Positions 24,253-37,362 are shown, counted from the stretch's first letter. The stretch: 64,000 nt of DNA from Carallia brachiata (GCA_021464245.1 JADCRB010000074.1:1756208-1820207), one strand, 5' to 3'. Notes: generated by a model from the letters alone, not told the origin. Program-made: numbers and translations.

Positions 24253-25819
24253 TCCATCTCTCTTATTTTCCAAAAACTATTAAAATGTTTTCCCGGAATA
24301 AAATAATAGTGACAAAATTAATCCATATTGTTGGAACTAAAATTGCATCCAGTAGCATAGTAATTACTCTTTGTTTTTGCAGTAGTGAAGAGAAAGAGAG
24401 ATAGAAAAAGTACAAATCAGGCGTTGAATCTCCAACCTAACAGTTTGCAGGCAAGCTACAAAACTGAGCAGGCTCCTCGAGGTCTCATAGATAAATACAA
24501 AAAGAGGGATGTAAAATTATTAATAAATAATAAAAAAAGAGTTATCCCTTGCAGGTTGTGTAGGTCACATAGAAAAAAAAAAAACAGAGATAGAGAAAAC
24601 AAATATACTGGTAGACGATTCCTCAAAAAAAAAAATACTTGTAGACGAGGCTGGGACGGGTTGTCATTAATGCACTTGCATATTGTGCAAATCAAGACAA
24701 CAAGTAAGATGTAAAGGAACTAAACCAATTCGGTTTCAGTAAGCTTTAACTTAGTTTGTTTGGTTAATAAGTTGAGTTTCAAATTTTTTATAAGCAGATT
24801 ATTTGACTTTATAGTATTAACAAGTAATTAAAATTATTAAAATCATTGTATAAATAGAATTAAATTGGAAAAAAAAAGTGTGTTAAAGAAACTAACTAAT
24901 TATAAATAAATTTTTATTTTTAATGAATAATTATAAATATAAAAAGCATTTCTGTGAATCCAATACCCATATTTAAGATCTCTAAAAAGTCAGATATGGA
25001 TAATTTTATTTTTATATTTGTAAAAAATTTATTTGAATAAGCATGCCAAATATAATATAATTGCATACAAAATAAATGTTCTAAAGAATATAAAACAAGT
25101 ATTAAATAATTTTTAAATAAATTATTCACCAATTTAAATGAGTCAGAATATCTCAACTTTAATACCAAGTCTCTAGCAAATATTTATCGAGTTGAGTTAT
25201 CAAATTTTGTTTTTGGTCTCGAGTTACTAAATTTTTAATGAATATGTTGATTCGTTTGCGCGTACAGCGATATTAGTCATTGTTTTCCTGGGACTGTGTT
25301 ACAAATAGGCTAATAAGTAACTCTACTGGGCTGGGCTATCAGGAGCAGTCCGAATTTAATCAGACTGGAAAGGCCATTATGCTATGTGGCTGACGAAAGT
25401 GCTTGGACAATCATTGATCCTTTGATAGACCAAAAAAACAATTATTGATCTTTAGTCCACACTCCTGCCCACGTTCCTCCCCCTGGAGACGGTGGTAGGA
25501 ATCCACCAACGAAGTAAAGTTAAAGGTCTCTCTCCCTCTCTCTCTCTTTTTTTAATCAGAAAAAGTTAAAAATCTCAAATAGACTAAGTAACTAAAAAAA
25601 AAAAGAGGTTGGTATATCGTAAATCGTAATTTGTTTATTTTATACTTTTTTTTTCTATTTTTTTGATGCTGAATCTTCTTACTCTATTAAAAAAAAAAAA
25701 AAACGGAGAGATAAAGAGAAAGGAATCTTCAAAACCAACCGCATCTTTCCATCTTGAACAGAAGCCACGATTAATCTAAGCCTCCCATTAGCCCCATCTG
25801 GATCTTTTTGGGTTAAAAA
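23351..25819. other. Intergenic region between ATL and NCS1 genes
   Basis: Divergent promoters are expected at both ends (ATL leftward, NCS1 rightward). The middle contains a TC microsatellite and AT-rich DNA. Frames at 23427-23681 and 24385-24714 lack recognisable domains; the second is driven by A-rich sequence. Confidence 0.45.
24216..24251 (+). repeat. (CT)n microsatellite
   Basis: About 18 uninterrupted CT units, seen directly, in the spacer between the divergent ATL and NCS1 genes. Confidence 0.95.
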
Positions 25820-25828
25820 GTGATCATA

Positions 25829-27590
25829 ATGTTGTCCAAATGTTTCAGCTTCCATCTCCATCGTCCCCATCCCCACCTTTATCTCAAATCTGCAATCACT
25901 CCTCCTCGTGGAGTCCTCCAATTTACCATTACCACTCCTTCATTCACACCAACTTTGACTGCCATATTCAATGTCACAGGTAAACCAAAGCAGTGTCACA
26001 TTTGCATCCCTGCAAGAAAATGCTCTGTTTTGACCCCCATGGCAGTCATCTAGCCAATCCAAAAATGACCCAGAATTCGATGATGATTTCGAACCGGATC
26101 CAACGCTTACCAATGATGATCTCAAGCCAACAACGCCCGGTCGACGGAGTTTTTCCGGCTGGGAAATGGCTAGTCTTTGGATTGGCCTTGTGGTGGGTGT
26201 CCCATCATATTACTTAGCAGGCAGTCTTGTTGATCTCGGCATGGCTTGGTGGCAAGGAATTGCCACTGTCGTTGCTGCCAACATAATCTTACTAGTCCCA
26301 CTAGTCCTGACAGGGCATCCAGGCACACGATATGGCATCTCTTTCCCAGTCTTGGCTAGATCTTCCTTTGGGATTCGCGGTGCACATATTCCGACCCTAC
26401 TTAGAGCCTTAGTTGGCTGTGGCTGGTATGGAATCGAGACCTGGATCGGTGGTGAGGCAATTTTCATTCTTTTACCAAAATTCATTAAGGAATCTGCGTG
26501 GTCCCAATCTTTACCTTGGCTTGGCACTTCACCCTTAGAATTTGCCTGTTTTATTGTCTTTTGGCTGGCTCAATTGACTGTCGTTTGGAAGGGGATGGAA
26601 GGAATTAAAGAGTTTGAAAAATATTCTGCTCCCATTTTAATCTTACTCACTTCTTGTTTGCTGGCTTGGGCTTACGTCAAAGCCGGTGGTTTTAGCCACA
26701 TGCTCTCCATGTCTTCCAGGCTGTCTTCCTCAGAATTTTGGGCCCTTTTCTTTCCTTCACTTACAGCAAATATAAGCTTTTGGGCAACTCTTGCACTCAA
26801 CATACCAGATTTTACTCGATACGCAAAGAGCCAAACTGATCAAATTATTGGTCAGGCGGGCCTTCCAATTTTTATGGGGGCATTCACATTTGTTGGCTTA
26901 GCAGTAACTTCATCCACAAAAGTGATTTTTGGGCGTGTCATCTCTAGTCCAATTCAACTGCTTGAGCAAATTGGAGGGTTCACAACGATGATCCTGGCAA
27001 TCATTGGAATAAGCCTGGCGACAATTACAACGAATATTGCTGCCAATGTCGTGGCACCGGCTAATGCACTCGTTAATCTTAGCCCTTCAAAGTTCACTTT
27101 CAGGAGAGGAGCTCTTTTGACAGCATTACTTGGTATTCTTTTTCAGCCCTGGAGGCTTCTTAAATCAAGTGAGAGCTTTGTGTACACGTGGCTAGTTGGT
27201 TACTCCGCATTACTGGGTCCAATTGGGGGCATAATGCTGGCAGATTATTATCTTATTCGAAGGAAACATTTGAGTGTCAAGGATCTCTACACATTAAGCC
27301 CTTCTGGGGCGTACTTTTATTCAGGGGGTTATAATGTGGCGGCATTGGCCGCTCTTCTTGTTGGGATTTTGCCAGTAATACCGGGTTTCCTGCAGAAAAT
27401 TGGAGTGATGCCAACAATTTCAGGAATGTTTGTGACCATCTACAATAATGCTTGGTTCTTCAGTTTTTTCCTTGCAGGTTTTCTCTATTTGGCTTTGTCA
27501 AATATAGCTGGAAGACATGGAAAGCCATTCCCTAGAGAGCCCCTCTTGCCAATTCAAATTAAACCATTGCCCTCATTTATTATATTTTAA
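25829..27590 (+). CDS. NCS1: Plastid-type NCS1 purine/uracil permease, N-terminal frame interrupted
   Basis: The main frame 26166-27590 encodes 474 residues with about 11-12 hydrophobic segments and classic NCS1 signatures: [42 protein letters not shown] and [16 protein letters not shown]. It closely resembles Arabidopsis NCS1/PLUTO (At5g03555), a plastid envelope transporter of uracil, adenine and guanine. The in-frame sequence upstream ([15 protein letters not shown]) belongs to the conserved N-terminus but has no ATG before a TGA near 26031. A Ser/Pro/His-rich, transit-peptide-like frame starts M-L-S-K-C at 25829 and stops at 26051-26053. Removing one C from the CCCCC run at 26034-26038 would join them. 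Starting at 26166 would lose the transit peptide and a conserved segment. Intronless. Confidence 0.9.
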
Positions 27591-30500
27591 TTTCTGGAAA
27601 AGGTTTTTTTTTTTTTATTTATTCGTGTTGACTTGTTCCTGGGGCAGGGTATGTGAACATGGCATTCTGATGTAAATTCCCATTATGTACACAGGAAGTG
27701 GGGAATAAATGGTATCCCCATAATTGGATGTGAAAATGAAGGAAATATTATGCTAATTAAAATATGTTGATTGACTTTATGATTTGAGGCCGTAGGATGT
27801 CATAATTGTGCAATTTTCCAATAATTCATTTTGTAGTAGTTTAATAGTAATTTGATTTAATTTTTTTAGTATTAATCTAAATTTAAATATTTTTATCGTT
27901 ACTTTCAAATAAAAGAAAATTTATACTATAAAATAGTGTTGGTTGTGAAACGACTCATTTAGATTTAATAATATTTCGATAATAAATTTTTAAAAAATTA
28001 AATAAAAAAGCTAATAATATGTTTAGTCTAAGAAACAATAATAGTCAAACATTTCCTTCGAGTTACTAGCGACCACTTGCCAACGAGTGGAATGTGAGGC
28101 TACTCGGTACTCTGTCCCTTCTGTCTCTCACGCTCCGGATGCACGTTGGTTCGACTCTACATTAGAATTATCGTTGGCAAAGTTAGAAAAGCTAAACGAA
28201 AAAAAAAATTTGTTAATCAATTTAATTTTAAATTATAATAAAATAATTACGTAATTTATTCAATAAATATATTATATAATTTATTCAATAATATTTAATA
28301 ATTTATTTTTAAAAAAATTAATTATTTAATAATATTATTTTATTATTACTTAAATATTACTATTACTTAATATTTTCCTAGACAAAAATAGGTGAAATTC
28401 TTAAAGATTCTTGGTAGTTAGGTTTGTGTGTTCTTTTAAGATAAGAAAATACTTAATAAGATTCTTTAAGAATGATCAAGATATGATGAAAGTGATATTT
28501 GTTGTAGGTCGGTAGTTTTTTAAAGAAACTATATTAATGTAAGAAAATACTCAATAAGATTCATTAAGTAGAATTTAAGTATAATCAAAGTGATATGTGT
28601 TATCAAACAATGAAATTTATAACAAAAAAATTAAATAAATTATTAAATATTTTTAGATAAACGATGTAATTATTTTAGTACTATTTAAAATTAAAGTGTG
28701 TTGTATAACTGATTAATCTATTTCCAGATTATGAAAAATATGCCTTGAAAAATGAAATGAAAAACATGGCGACTGGCGACTGGAGCGTCTGATGGATCTC
28801 CGAGCAAGTACGGGAAATGAGGAAAACAACCTCAATAAATCCACAAGCAACTGGCAATTTTTTTTTTTTTGTTTTTTTGATCTTTCAAGAGGAGATTAAC
28901 TGGTAAGGGAAGGAAAATGAGGATAAGAGATCTGGAAATCGAACTCGGATCTATTAGATGGAGGAAAACTCTCCAACTCCTGCAGTTAAGGCTGGCCTGC
29001 CTGATAAGTTTTTTTTTTTTGCTCCAGTAATATGATGACGAATAATATTATGGGCCGAGAATACACTGCAGAGCAAAGGTTACCATCAGCCCAGTAGGCA
29101 GCCCATTTAAATCTTAAAAGTAAACTTTGGGCTTTACAGAGTCCAAATCATCGGGCCATAAACCGTTCCTTCAGCCGGTCCAGAGAATCATCAAATTGAC
29201 CAATCCATGAATGAAATACTGAAAAATTCTTGGGACCAAAAAACAAAAAAAAAAAAAACACTGAAAAATTCAACCCTCTGGCCGCTTCCTGTACCGCCGT
29301 TAGATCATTAGGCTTGCATTTATTTTCTTCCACTATTTTTTCTTGTTAAAAATTAGTTAATAATGCATTCTTAAATTTTTAATTAATTGAAACTGAGACT
29401 TTAGTTTAAGATTTTTAATTTTTAAGTTGACTTCAATATCAATTAAACTGTAGTTAATTTGTAACACGAATTCAATGTGAAAATATTTCTTGAAAATTTG
29501 CATTGCCATCTGATCCCTAGCCTCTAGTCTATTCTAGGGTCCGTCCGAGTATAAATCTTATACAATTATAATGCTTGACAAAATTGACATCTTCAATCCA
29601 TAGTCAGAGATCTATAACATAAAAAATATTTATTTGATTTCGTAAACGTCGAATGGAAGCGTAAGTTAACTGTCATCAATGTGGAAGAGGAAAAACTAAA
29701 TATTATGAGATTCAACTTTCAGCTAAATCTAGCAAGCAGACAGACGTACGCGCACATGTCAATTAAAGGCTTTTCTATATGAATAAAAGGTACACATCAT
29801 ACGGCGTTGATTAGGGGATCGCAGACATATATATATATATATAAGTTATATACAGTAAAATTAACTTGAAATGAGAACTGTATTTTATATTTTTAAAAGT
29901 GCGAACAACGTTTCAGATCAGATTACGCGACAGTTTAAAGAGGTTCATTATTCTTGAACTGGGCAAGTAACCTTCCTCAGGTTTTGACCACCTTATTATT
30001 TTTTGATTTGACTTGTTAATGAAATTATGTACTTTACTGTCAAAAAAAAAAAAAAACTTGAAGTGAGAGCCATGCAGAGAATGTAGAAGAAAGGACAAAT
30101 CAAATGCTAGATCGGGAGCAATAGAAAATTGATAACATTGGCACCACCCTGAACCACTCTAGGTAAGACCCACTGATTTGATCGACTTTTGTGGAATGAT
30201 TTAGAGGGCAGAATGGCCTAACACCAAAAGGGCGTATAAAAGTTGGAAATAACTTGGGAACAAAGACCCCTTATACCATGTAGCTACTTAAACAGCTGCC
30301 CTAGCCTATTTAAAACTGTTGTCTTTTATTCAATAAGATGCGACAGTACTTGTAATTTAAAAATCTAAATTTCTTCCCATTGTGGCTAGCTTGTAATCTT
30401 TTACAAAATGTTCATCAAATTCATGTCCAGAGCTCTAGAGGCAGGTGCCCTAAAAATTAATTACGATTGGCAAACTAAGCACTAGAAAATCCAACAAGGG

Positions 30501-30780
30501 TCTGCCAACATAAGGTTAAAGGCATTAAACTTCACATAATTTGGTTAATTTGTATTTTACTTCTCTATAATTTCAATTTAGACATGAATTTTTTTGTGAT
30601 TTTTAATTTTTGCAATTTGTGCTTTTGGTCAAGATTATGTAAATTTATTAACAGAAATTAGTTAAAATTATATCGTTTTGTAATTATTAATTTTTTTTCT
30701 ACCAAAATTATAAAAATATGTTATATATCTCTCAAATTATATTTCAATGTACATGTGAGCTGCATTTTACATTATATCCT
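27591..30780. other. NCS1 3' UTR and gene-poor AT-rich region
   Basis: A probable 3' UTR to about 27750 is followed by highly AT-rich DNA with no domain-bearing frame. It contains a possible SINE fragment near 28050-28160, diverged direct repeats at 28436-28505 and 28529-28600, and a T-rich tract with a tRNA-B-box-like word near 28945. Confidence 0.45.
28050..28160 (+). repeat. Possible SINE-like fragment
   Basis: A GC-richer island in AT-rich DNA ends with a GGTTCGACTCT word (28147-28157) that matches the pol III B box. It shares ACGTTGGTTCG with the element at 9525-9612. No A-box of good quality or tail was fixed. Confidence 0.25.
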
Positions 30781-32498
30781 TAACAGTCTTTCAATGTACT
30801 GTGTATGTTAACATGGCCGAAGGCACCTTTGGGTAAGGGGGCAATTACCTCCCCTTACCCACTTGATATGATTATGTTGTATTAAGTTTGTCTCCTTTAC
30901 TGTGATAGTTTGTCCGCTTTTTGTGTGAGTTTGCCTACATATCGTGCCTCTCAAAGTATTTTTTGTATTATTTTTATCATGAAGTGTAAAATTTGCTTCC
31001 CCTAAAAAAATTTTCTGATTTTGTCTTGCACGTTGATATAGATGTATTTTCCAACAGTATTTATGGTCAACTTGTACGTTAAGATATAATAAAGTTCTAA
31101 CAGTCACAAAAACAATGTAGTTGTAATCAATTTTTATTAATAAATTTAACAAATTATTGTTAGAGAGCTAATTGCCCAAATTGAAAATCTATAAGAGAAT
31201 TTATTATCTAAATTAAAACCAAATGAGAGAAAATGTAAAACAACTAAATTACTAGGTTAACTCGCCAATTTAAAACTAGTTTTGAGCCTTTTTGCCATCA
31301 AGAATATGTACGCACACATGCACGTTCACATACATCCATTTTTTAGCATAATCTTTCATGTCAACGGCTATATCACTGACGACAATTTTATCTTTTTTTT
31401 TTTTTAACATGAAAACATAGGATATATTAATGCGAAAAATCCGAGGATAATAAAGTAGATAATTTGGTGGGTGAGTTACTATTCAGTCTAGAAAATATAG
31501 GTCTTCTCTTGATTGCGTAGTAATCCAATCTGCAACCTGATTTACTATTTAGTCACATACAAAAAGTTACATTCAAAGTAAAATTAACAACTTCTGAATA
31601 TCTAATATAACTGGATGTATTTCTTACAGTCAATACTTTTTATACTTATGTGAAACTAAAAACACCTTGAGTTGTCTCATGACTGCAGCATTCAGTCTTT
31701 TGTTAATCCATTGGAGGACGACAATTTTATCTATACTTAATTTATTAATAAGGACGAATTTGAATAGTGTAACTAACGTTAATTCTAAATTTGAAACCTA
31801 AACTACAATCGTATTCCTATTTCTCTATCATCAAAAAGATTCTCGTTACCGTTTACGTATTCCTATTCTCTATCATCAAAAAGATTGTTGTTACCGGTTA
31901 ACTTTTCTTTATTCTATTTCTATTGTTTTTTAGTGGAACGAGAGGCCAGAGCAGGTTTGTTTTGACGTCAAAGCTTTTGGTGATATGCATGCTAGTCAAT
32001 CGTGAATATACCTCAATGCCAGATGGCACCTTAGCAAATTTTGGATTATTATTTATTAAACGTTGTTAATTAGTATTGCTAAAAAAAAAACTGTCTCAGA
32101 TGCAAAGAACCTCATCCAAAATAAACTTGACAATGTACCTTGCGAATTCAAAACAAATGCACCTACATCACAGAAATTCTCAATGAAAAATTCTAAATGT
32201 TATGGGAGTTGACATTGGTTATTATAATATTTTTTTCCAAAAGTCAACGTATATTCATGTATAAATCTGGATTTTTTTTTTTCCCAAAATCAACTTGTAA
32301 ACAAAGAGGTCATTGGTTGGTCGGTTGATCCAACGTAGCCACGCTCCCAGATGTTATCTAACATTCATGAACCCTCTGCGACTCTGTGCAGAACCGCCAA
32401 AGCAACAGATTAATTTTTGAACCAATAACAAATTATATGGGATGTATATATGTGATATATATACGAATAAATAACCTAAGACAACTCTAATTTTTGAG
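30781..32498. other. AT-rich region with probable transposon remnants
   Basis: Around 30810-31025, minus strand, there is a GGGGAGG.AATTGCCCCC and GGTGCCTTCGGCC arrangement of the kind often found in degraded plant transposons. Its superfamily is not clear. No gene seen. Confidence 0.3.
31810..31900 (+). repeat. About 46-bp tandem duplication
   Basis: Two adjacent units (31810-31855 and 31856-31900) share CGTATTCCTATT, CTCTATCATCAAAAAGATT and GTTACCG words, with a one-base length difference and a few substitutions. Seen directly. Confidence 0.85.
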
Positions 32499-32833
32499 TT
32501 AATTTAAAAATATTACAACTTTATTTAAAGTAATAAATCTAATACTAATTTTAAAAATAATAATTTATTTCTTTTAATTTTTTTGTAACAAATCTAGCAC
32601 ATAATAATTTTATATAAACAGCATCTGTTAGTTTCGATAATAAATATATAGAAATGTGTTTATTTTGATAACATGATAATCATATAAATTAATATCACAT
32701 TATCGAAATAGATAAATTTTGTTAAAAAAATTTTACAGCGTACTAAATTTGTTAAAAGAATAAATTGTTACTTTTTAAAATTAATGTTAGATTTATTATT
32801 TTAAGTAAAATTAATAATATTTTTATATATTAA
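32499..32833. mobile_element. MITE family A, copy 1
   Basis: About 335 bp with inverted ends (AATATTACAACTTTATTTAAAGTAA-like at the left; its mirror ATTTTAAGTAAAATTAATAATATTT at the right). The core contains GATAACATGATAATCATATA and CATTATCGAAATAGATAAA. The same organisation recurs at 34470-34793 and 48117-48470. No coding capacity. Confidence 0.6.
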
Positions 32834-34469
32834 ATCTTTTAATAAAAATATTACAACTTGCGACCCATGCCTGAGCCACCAGGGCGATATTTGAAACTAA
32901 ATGAATCTTCACCATCTTATTTTTTTAAAACCTTTTTTTTTTTTTTTTAATCTTCACCATCTTATTGGATTCTTCGACTATGGCCCACAATATTAGGCAC
33001 ACGTACTTTATGAATGTAATGGGCCACAAACTTTTCTTACTGTTTTACCCTTATCTTTTTGTAGTTTATTGACAAAAATAATCTTCTTAGTTTTGTCTTT
33101 AATTTGAATTATTAAAAATATGAGTCTCATTAACTCAACTTTAAATTTGAGTGAAAGAATTTTTAAGTGGAGTCTAGATGAAATAAAAAAATAAAAAAAA
33201 AAATTTATAGAATCTAAAATCATATGTACATTATTCACATACAAACAAAAAATGAGTAAAATTAGCAAGTATGTTAGCTTTGACAAATTTTAAATTTAAA
33301 ACTTGGTTTGAGGCATTTATGCTTCTAGGTAATCTCTGAATATTAACAAACAATACCACGTGATCGAAATTTCTCTTTTAATGTAAGTCAAAAATGGCTT
33401 GAGAATGAAAGTTAATAAACATTTTTGTAACTTAACATCGACTCATATTAAGGTTAAAAAATTAAGTAAGGCACTTGATGGTTCTAAGTAATCTCTTAAA
33501 TATTGATAATCAATAACGAAATCTACAACGTGATCAAATTTTCTGTGTCAATAATGTCATCCATAATTTAAGTCAAAAATGGCTTGTGAAGTAAAAGTTA
33601 ATAAATATTTTTATATTTTTTTTTCAAATTATTGAAGACTCTGATAATATATGGACTACAAAACCGTAGTAATCCTGTCAAAGATCCATAATGATTATTC
33701 TTTTTGAGCATAAGCATATAGATCAACGCTTAATAGTTTGTGAATTGTAGGAGACTAGAAGTTAGAACGAGCCCTTAAAATTTCACAAAAATTGCAAATT
33801 TTGGAGATAGACTGTTTCAAACACACGCCTCCTTCCGACCAAAAGCGTTGGGCACTTCGCATTTGGCAGTGCCTAGCCAAGGTAGATCGTCTGACCAAAA
33901 AAGATAACAATGATCGAAAATAAGAGAAGGCCCTATCCGCTTAAGAGTTCATTATCAAGAGAAATGAAATGATTTAGATAAGTCATAATTATTAATTATT
34001 ATGTACGAATAAAATTAAAACTATTATACGTTTGGGTCATATGCAATCGTGTTAATTTTTCATATCTCCATAATATTTTTGATCGACCTAATTAGACCGT
34101 CAGCTAGCAATATTGTATCCCGTAGAATATATATACAATCGGAAAAGATAAATGGACGGGTGGGATACATGGAGCTTGTGAGCCTTGCGCCCAAAAACAT
34201 GTTTTTCTGATTGCATATTGTAAAGTGATGATATCATATTATACTTTTCAATTGTTGCACATCTTATATTTTTTTCTGAAAAAAAAAAAGATTTATAATT
34301 TGACTCACTTTATTTTTGGATGAGGATATTATACTTATAATCTTATACCATAATAAGTAGAGTTTACTTAAATAAAAAAATAAAAAGATAGATTTATATG
34401 ATATAAAATGATAAGTGAATTACACTAAAAAAATTGAATAAAATTAACAAACACCTTTTAAATAAGAGT
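32834..34469. other. AT-rich spacer with diverged direct repeats
   Basis: Two diverged direct repeats (33311-33430 and 33471-33612) share GGTAATCTCT, ACGTGATC, AAGTCAAAAATGGCTTG and AAGTTAATAAA words. No coding signal recognised. Confidence 0.45.
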
Positions 34470-34793
34470 TAATCTACAAAAATATCACTAACTTTATTTA
34501 AAGTAACAAATCTAATACCAATTTTAAAAAGTAATAAATTTAGCACGTAATAATTTTATATGAACAGAATTTGTCAATTTTGATTACAGATTTATAGAAA
34601 TATATATGTTTCGATAATATGATAATCATATAAATTAGTATCGCATAATCGAAATAGATAAATTATATTAAAAAAATTTCACAGTGTATTAAATTTATTA
34701 CTTTAAATAAAGTTGATACTAGATTTGTTATTTTTTAAAATTAATATTATATTTATTATTTTATATAAAATTAGTGATGTTTTTGTATATTAT
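34470..34793. mobile_element. MITE family A, copy 2
   Basis: The clearest copy, about 324 bp. The left end is TTAATCTACAAAAATATCAC and the right end reverse-complements to TAATATACAAAAACATCAC, so the inverted ends are directly visible. A TA dinucleotide at both borders would fit a Tc1/Mariner-like element, but the borders are AT-rich and this is uncertain. Confidence 0.7.
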
Positions 34794-35234
34794 TTTTTTA
34801 AATAAGCTTCAAGGAAGAAAAATTTCCTAGGTGAGCCCACTGGACCCGCTATCCCGTACATCCCGCCCGGTCTATGTAATTGCATTCTTTATACAATTGT
34901 GATGTAATTTGCATTCGGTATACCATGAGCACCAAGCAAAGAAGTGTTAGACTGCGTCCTCGTTGAAGCAAAAGGGAAGTTTCCCGTCCCATGAGAAGGT
35001 TCGTAGCCTTGTTAACGGTTTTCAAACTCTACCTATGATGTTAACGCATTGATAGACCCATCAGGAAAAAACTGTTGCTTCTCCTACTAATACTATCATC
35101 ATATGACCGCCTAGCCTCGCGGCTGGCTCTGACTAAACTTTTGTCAACGATTTGATTATGGAATCAGTCAGTCGTTTTAATTTGTTTTGCTATACAGTAG
35201 TCGATGTATGGCCCCCACTCACGCGGTTGCCCCC
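34794..35234. other. Upstream region of the dioxygenase gene
   Basis: Less AT-rich than the DNA to its left and free of recognisable frames. It probably contains the distal promoter of the gene at 35636. Confidence 0.35.
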
Positions 35235-35635
35235 CTATATATACGGGGAATCCTTCTCCATAATTCTCACAGTTATCTGCAAGGCAAAAGCAGCTAGGTA
35301 CGTGGTTACCGTGGAGCTGTTAATCATTTGCCTTTAAGGGTCTGCACAAAAATATAGATGTAAGAGCTTGATGTATTACAACAGGTGACTTTGTTGTTGC
35401 AACAAATCAATTAATTTTGCAACATAAAAAAGATGAAAAGTATTTTCACATTTCATTAAAAAATTTAAACTATTTGTTGCAAAAATAAAATCACTAATTA
35501 CAATGCATTAATTTCTGCACCTATTTTTAATGCATCTCCTATCTTTTCCGTAGCCTTAATTAGTCCCTGGCCCAGCTAATTATTTTGTATCATCTCAGGT
35601 GCAGGTATTTGATTGTCACATAGAAGTATAGAACC
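35235..35635 (+). promoter_or_regulatory. TATA box, transcription start area and 5' UTR intron of the dioxygenase gene
   Basis: A good TATA box (CTATATATACG) at about 35235-35245 is followed by a CT/CA-rich stretch suited to transcription start near 35265-35275. A donor AG|GTACGT at 35298 and acceptors TCTCAG (to 35598) or GCAG (to 35604) would remove an intron of about 300 nt before the ATG at 35636. This is inferred from motifs only. Confidence 0.45.
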
Positions 35636-37362
35636 ATGTCTCCTGCAAGGGGAATGGCAGAAGAAAATGATGAAACCCAATACCAAAAAGGCGTGAAGCA
35701 GCTATGTGAGGAAGGTCTTAAGAAAGTTCCCAACAAGTACATATTACCTCTTCCAGAAAGACCCATTTCAACTCAAGCAGAGTCTGGTGCTCTAGCGAAG
35801 CAGCCAAATCTCAAATTACCCATGATTGATTTTGCTGAATTGCAAGGTCCAAACAGGCAAAAATCGCTTAGGTTCCTCGCTGATGCTTGTGAGCAGTATG
35901 GGTTCTTCCAGGTTAGCTCGAGACCCCCTCGTTTTTAGAGAATCACTATATGGGTGTATGTTAGGAAGACAAAAAAAAATTGAAAAAATTTTAAAAAATT
36001 GATTAGGTGCTTCATGTTTGTGTCTTTATTTAACGACACAATGAACCTTAATTATGATGACTTTTTTTGGCTGTCGATGCAGTTAGTAAACCATGGCATT
36101 CCCAGCGATGTCATAAGCAATATGATCCATGTGGCCAAAAGATTTTTCGAGCAACCCTATGAGGAAAGATCAAAGTACATGTCACCGGATATGACCACAC
36201 TGGCCAGATACGGCACGAGTTTTAACCAAAGCAAGGACAGCGTGTTCTGTTGGAGAGACTTCTTGAAACTTATGTGCCACCCCTTGTCCGATGTCCTTCC
36301 CCATTGGCCTTCTTCCCCTACAGACTTTAGGTGAAAATCATTGAGTTCAAAATTCTAATTAATTTATCCCTCCCCTATCTAAGAATAATATTATTCCATT
36401 TTAGCAACTAAAAAATAAATAATAGAACAAGTCGTAGTCTAACTACGTACGGATTCACTACTAATAAATGCTGTAATAGGAAATTAATTAAGAATTGGTG
36501 TCATATGCCTAAGCAGGAAATTGGCGGCCACATACGTGAAAGAGACCAAATATTTGTTCCTAACGCTAATGGACGCCATACTAGAGAGCCTGCTACTGGG
36601 AACCGACAAGAAAAGGTCAGGAGAAGGCGACGAAATGATTATTAAAGAATTTCAAGATGGGAGCCAGCTGATGGTTATCAATTGCTACCCGCCGTGCCCC
36701 GAGCCCGAACTTACGTTAGGAATACCACCACATTCTGACTATGGATTTCTTACACTTCTTCTCCAGGATGAAGTCGAGGGTTTGCAAATTCATCACAAAG
36801 AAAAATGGGTTACCGTCGAACCGATCCCCAATGCCTTTGTTGTCAATGTTGGCGATCATCTTGAGGTGGGTTTTACGTTTTATTACATAATTCAAGTTGA
36901 TAATTAGATTATTCTCGTAATTAATTTAAGAAAATAAGGATAATGAACATGATTGTGTTACGATATACCTTATTTAGTCATAACCATTAATTATTATATA
37001 CAAAAGAGGTGAAAATTATAATTAATTATTATAATTGTATATTTATGTGTCTTTTTTTTTTTTTTTTTTTGCTCCCTAACCTTTTTTTACTTAAAAACTG
37101 TTTGATTTGCTTATAGATGTTTAGCAATGGGAAGTACAAAAGTGTACTGCACAGAGCTGTAGTGAACTCGGTTAAGTCTCGGATATCCGTGGCTTCTTTG
37201 CATAGTCTTCCCTTCACCTCCGTGATTAAGCCGTGGCCAAAACTCGTTGATGAGGAGAATCCAAGGCGTTACAAAGACACCGATTTTGCAACTTTTCTCG
37301 GGTACATAGCATCTCGGGAGCCCAAGAAAAAAGAATTCTTGGAGTCCAGGAAATTGGACTAA
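35636..37362 (+). CDS. 2-oxoglutarate/Fe(II)-dependent dioxygenase (DOXC class)
   Basis: Four exons, 35636-35911, 36083-36330, 36517-36865 and 37117-37362, with GT/AG junctions and consistent phases, give 372 residues, normal for the family. The N-terminal DIOX_N part has L-P-M-I-D-F-A-E-L and C-E-Q-Y-G-F-F-Q then V-N-H-G-I-P. The catalytic jelly-roll holds the iron ligands H247-x-D249 (P-P-H-S-D-Y-G-F-L-T) and H303 (S-V-L-H-R-A). The 2-oxoglutarate-binding R-x-S is at R313/S315, and N-C-Y-P-P-C-P is present. These enzymes hydroxylate or desaturate specialised metabolites or hormones in the cytosol. The sequence resembles the uncharacterised At2g44800/At3g60290 group, often labelled flavanone 3-hydroxylase-like. 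That label is not evidence of flavanone activity, and the substrate is unknown. Confidence 0.93.

Noticed and set aside
24385..24714. 109-residue Lys/Arg-rich frame
   Set aside because: Created by A-rich low-complexity DNA with no domain or conserved pattern.
26210..26527. 105-residue minus-strand frame
   Set aside because: Antisense to the NCS1 permease coding region.
28143..28160. tRNA gene suggested by a B-box word
   Set aside because: No cloverleaf with paired acceptor and anticodon arms can be formed around it; at most a SINE fragment.
35636..37362. Specific naming as flavanone 3-hydroxylase
   Set aside because: Only general 2OGD signatures are present; the closest remembered plant relatives are uncharacterised, so no substrate is claimed.
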